A stretch of 5,208 nt of DNA, from positions 1 through 5,208 of the forward strand of contig CAKQWR010000136.1 in NCBI GenBank assembly GCA_934279105.1. Direction: 5' to 3'. Below the pieces are notes generated by a model, which worked only from the letters and a program-made list of their open reading frames with translations, did not search any database and had not been told where the DNA came from. The position numbers and the translations under genes are program-made. This stretch comes from an uncultured Oribacterium sp. (lineage in GTDB: Bacteria; Bacillota; Clostridia; Lachnospirales; Lachnospiraceae). Position 1 is the first letter of the stretch, and every line of letters starts with the position of its first letter. This document shows positions 4,798 to 5,208 of this stretch, piece after piece.

Positions 4798-5208
4798 CTA
4801 TGGCATGATGAAGATCTGCTCTTCTGCATTGCCCTGGGTGAAGGTTTCGAAGCCTTCGTTTGACATCGGCTGGAAATAGCTCGTGATCATACGGCAGATC
4901 CCGTTATGCGTCACGAGGAGGATGGTTTCCCCATCGTGCTCGCGGCGCAGCTTCCGGAGATACGGGTAGATGCGGGCAGCGATGTCGAGGAAGGATTCTC
5001 CCTCCGGATAACGCGTAAAGTAGCGATGCTTTTCCGTCTGGTACGCTTCGGAATTCCGAAGCAGTCCCTCGCAGGTACCGAAGTTCATCTCGATGAGCTC
5101 GGCAGCCTCCACCGGGGCAGGTGTGCCCGTGCCCTTCTGTGCGGCGACGATCTGTGCCGCCGTCTCCTTCGCCCGGCTGAGCGGTGAGCAGTAGACATGA
5201 TCGAAGTG
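4798..5208 (-). CDS. Histidine phosphatase family protein, N-terminus outside window
   Basis: This is a member of the phosphoglycerate-mutase-like histidine phosphatase superfamily, which hydrolyse or transfer phosphate through a phosphohistidine. The frame is open to the window edge; 136 residues are visible, ending in TAG at 4800-4798. The segment HFDHVYCSPLSRAKETA at the visible start is the family's conserved Ser-Arg region. EMNFGTCEG holds the catalytic-acid glutamate region (usually FGxWEG). LLVTHNGICRMI carries the second catalytic histidine. The phosphate-accepting RHG motif should lie about 50 residues upstream, outside the window. A GTG at 5112 is internal because homology continues before it. 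The substrate could be a sugar phosphate, phosphoglycerate or a cobalamin precursor; nothing here decides. It probably shares a transcript with the sigma gene. Confidence 0.88.
   Translation of the reverse strand, partial: HFDHVYCSPLSRAKETAAQIVAAQKGTGTPAPVEAAELIEMNFGTCEGLLRNSEAYQTEKHRYFTRYPEGESFLDIAARIYPYLRKLRREHDGETILLVTHNGICRMITSYFQPMSNEGFETFTQGNAEEQIFIMP

Overview
The window looks like chromosomal DNA from a moderately GC-rich Clostridia relative, most likely a Lachnospiraceae-type bacterium. This rests on the style of the LysA and pyruvate kinase proteins and on purine-rich AAAGGA ribosome binding sites; the family-level placement is an inference. Four core genes are recognisable. Two are on the plus strand: the 3' part of pyruvate kinase (1-957) and complete diaminopimelate decarboxylase lysA (2321-3586). 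Two are on the minus strand and form a compact unit: the 3' part of a histidine-phosphatase gene (5208 down to 4798), then, 15 nt later, a sigma-70-family factor (4782 down to 3859). lysA and the sigma gene converge.

The unusual content is between the genes. (1) 958-1260, after pyk, is a chain of short-loop hairpins bounded by two identical 28-bp direct repeats 188 bp apart, ending in a probable intrinsic terminator. (2) 1275-2100 is visibly AT-rich compared with its flanks. It holds one unrecognised ORF (1275-1616), a possible 13-codon gene remnant, and three degenerate units at an exact 40-bp period that resemble the end of a decayed insertion element. (3) 2104-2256, just upstream of lysA, has three copies of a 28-bp sequence centred on CACGCGTG, separated by 37 and 32 bp. 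This has the geometry of a tiny CRISPR relic, but it could equally be a tandem operator or promoter array. (4) 3611-3849 is a 239-bp imperfect palindrome filling almost the whole gap between the convergent lysA and sigma genes.

Functionally, pyk makes pyruvate and ATP in glycolysis, and lysA performs the last step of lysine biosynthesis. The sigma factor probably directs an alternative set of promoters. The phosphatase is of unknown substrate. No cas gene, transposase, tRNA or rRNA is seen. If something undescribed is here, it is most likely one of the structured intergenic elements rather than a protein system.
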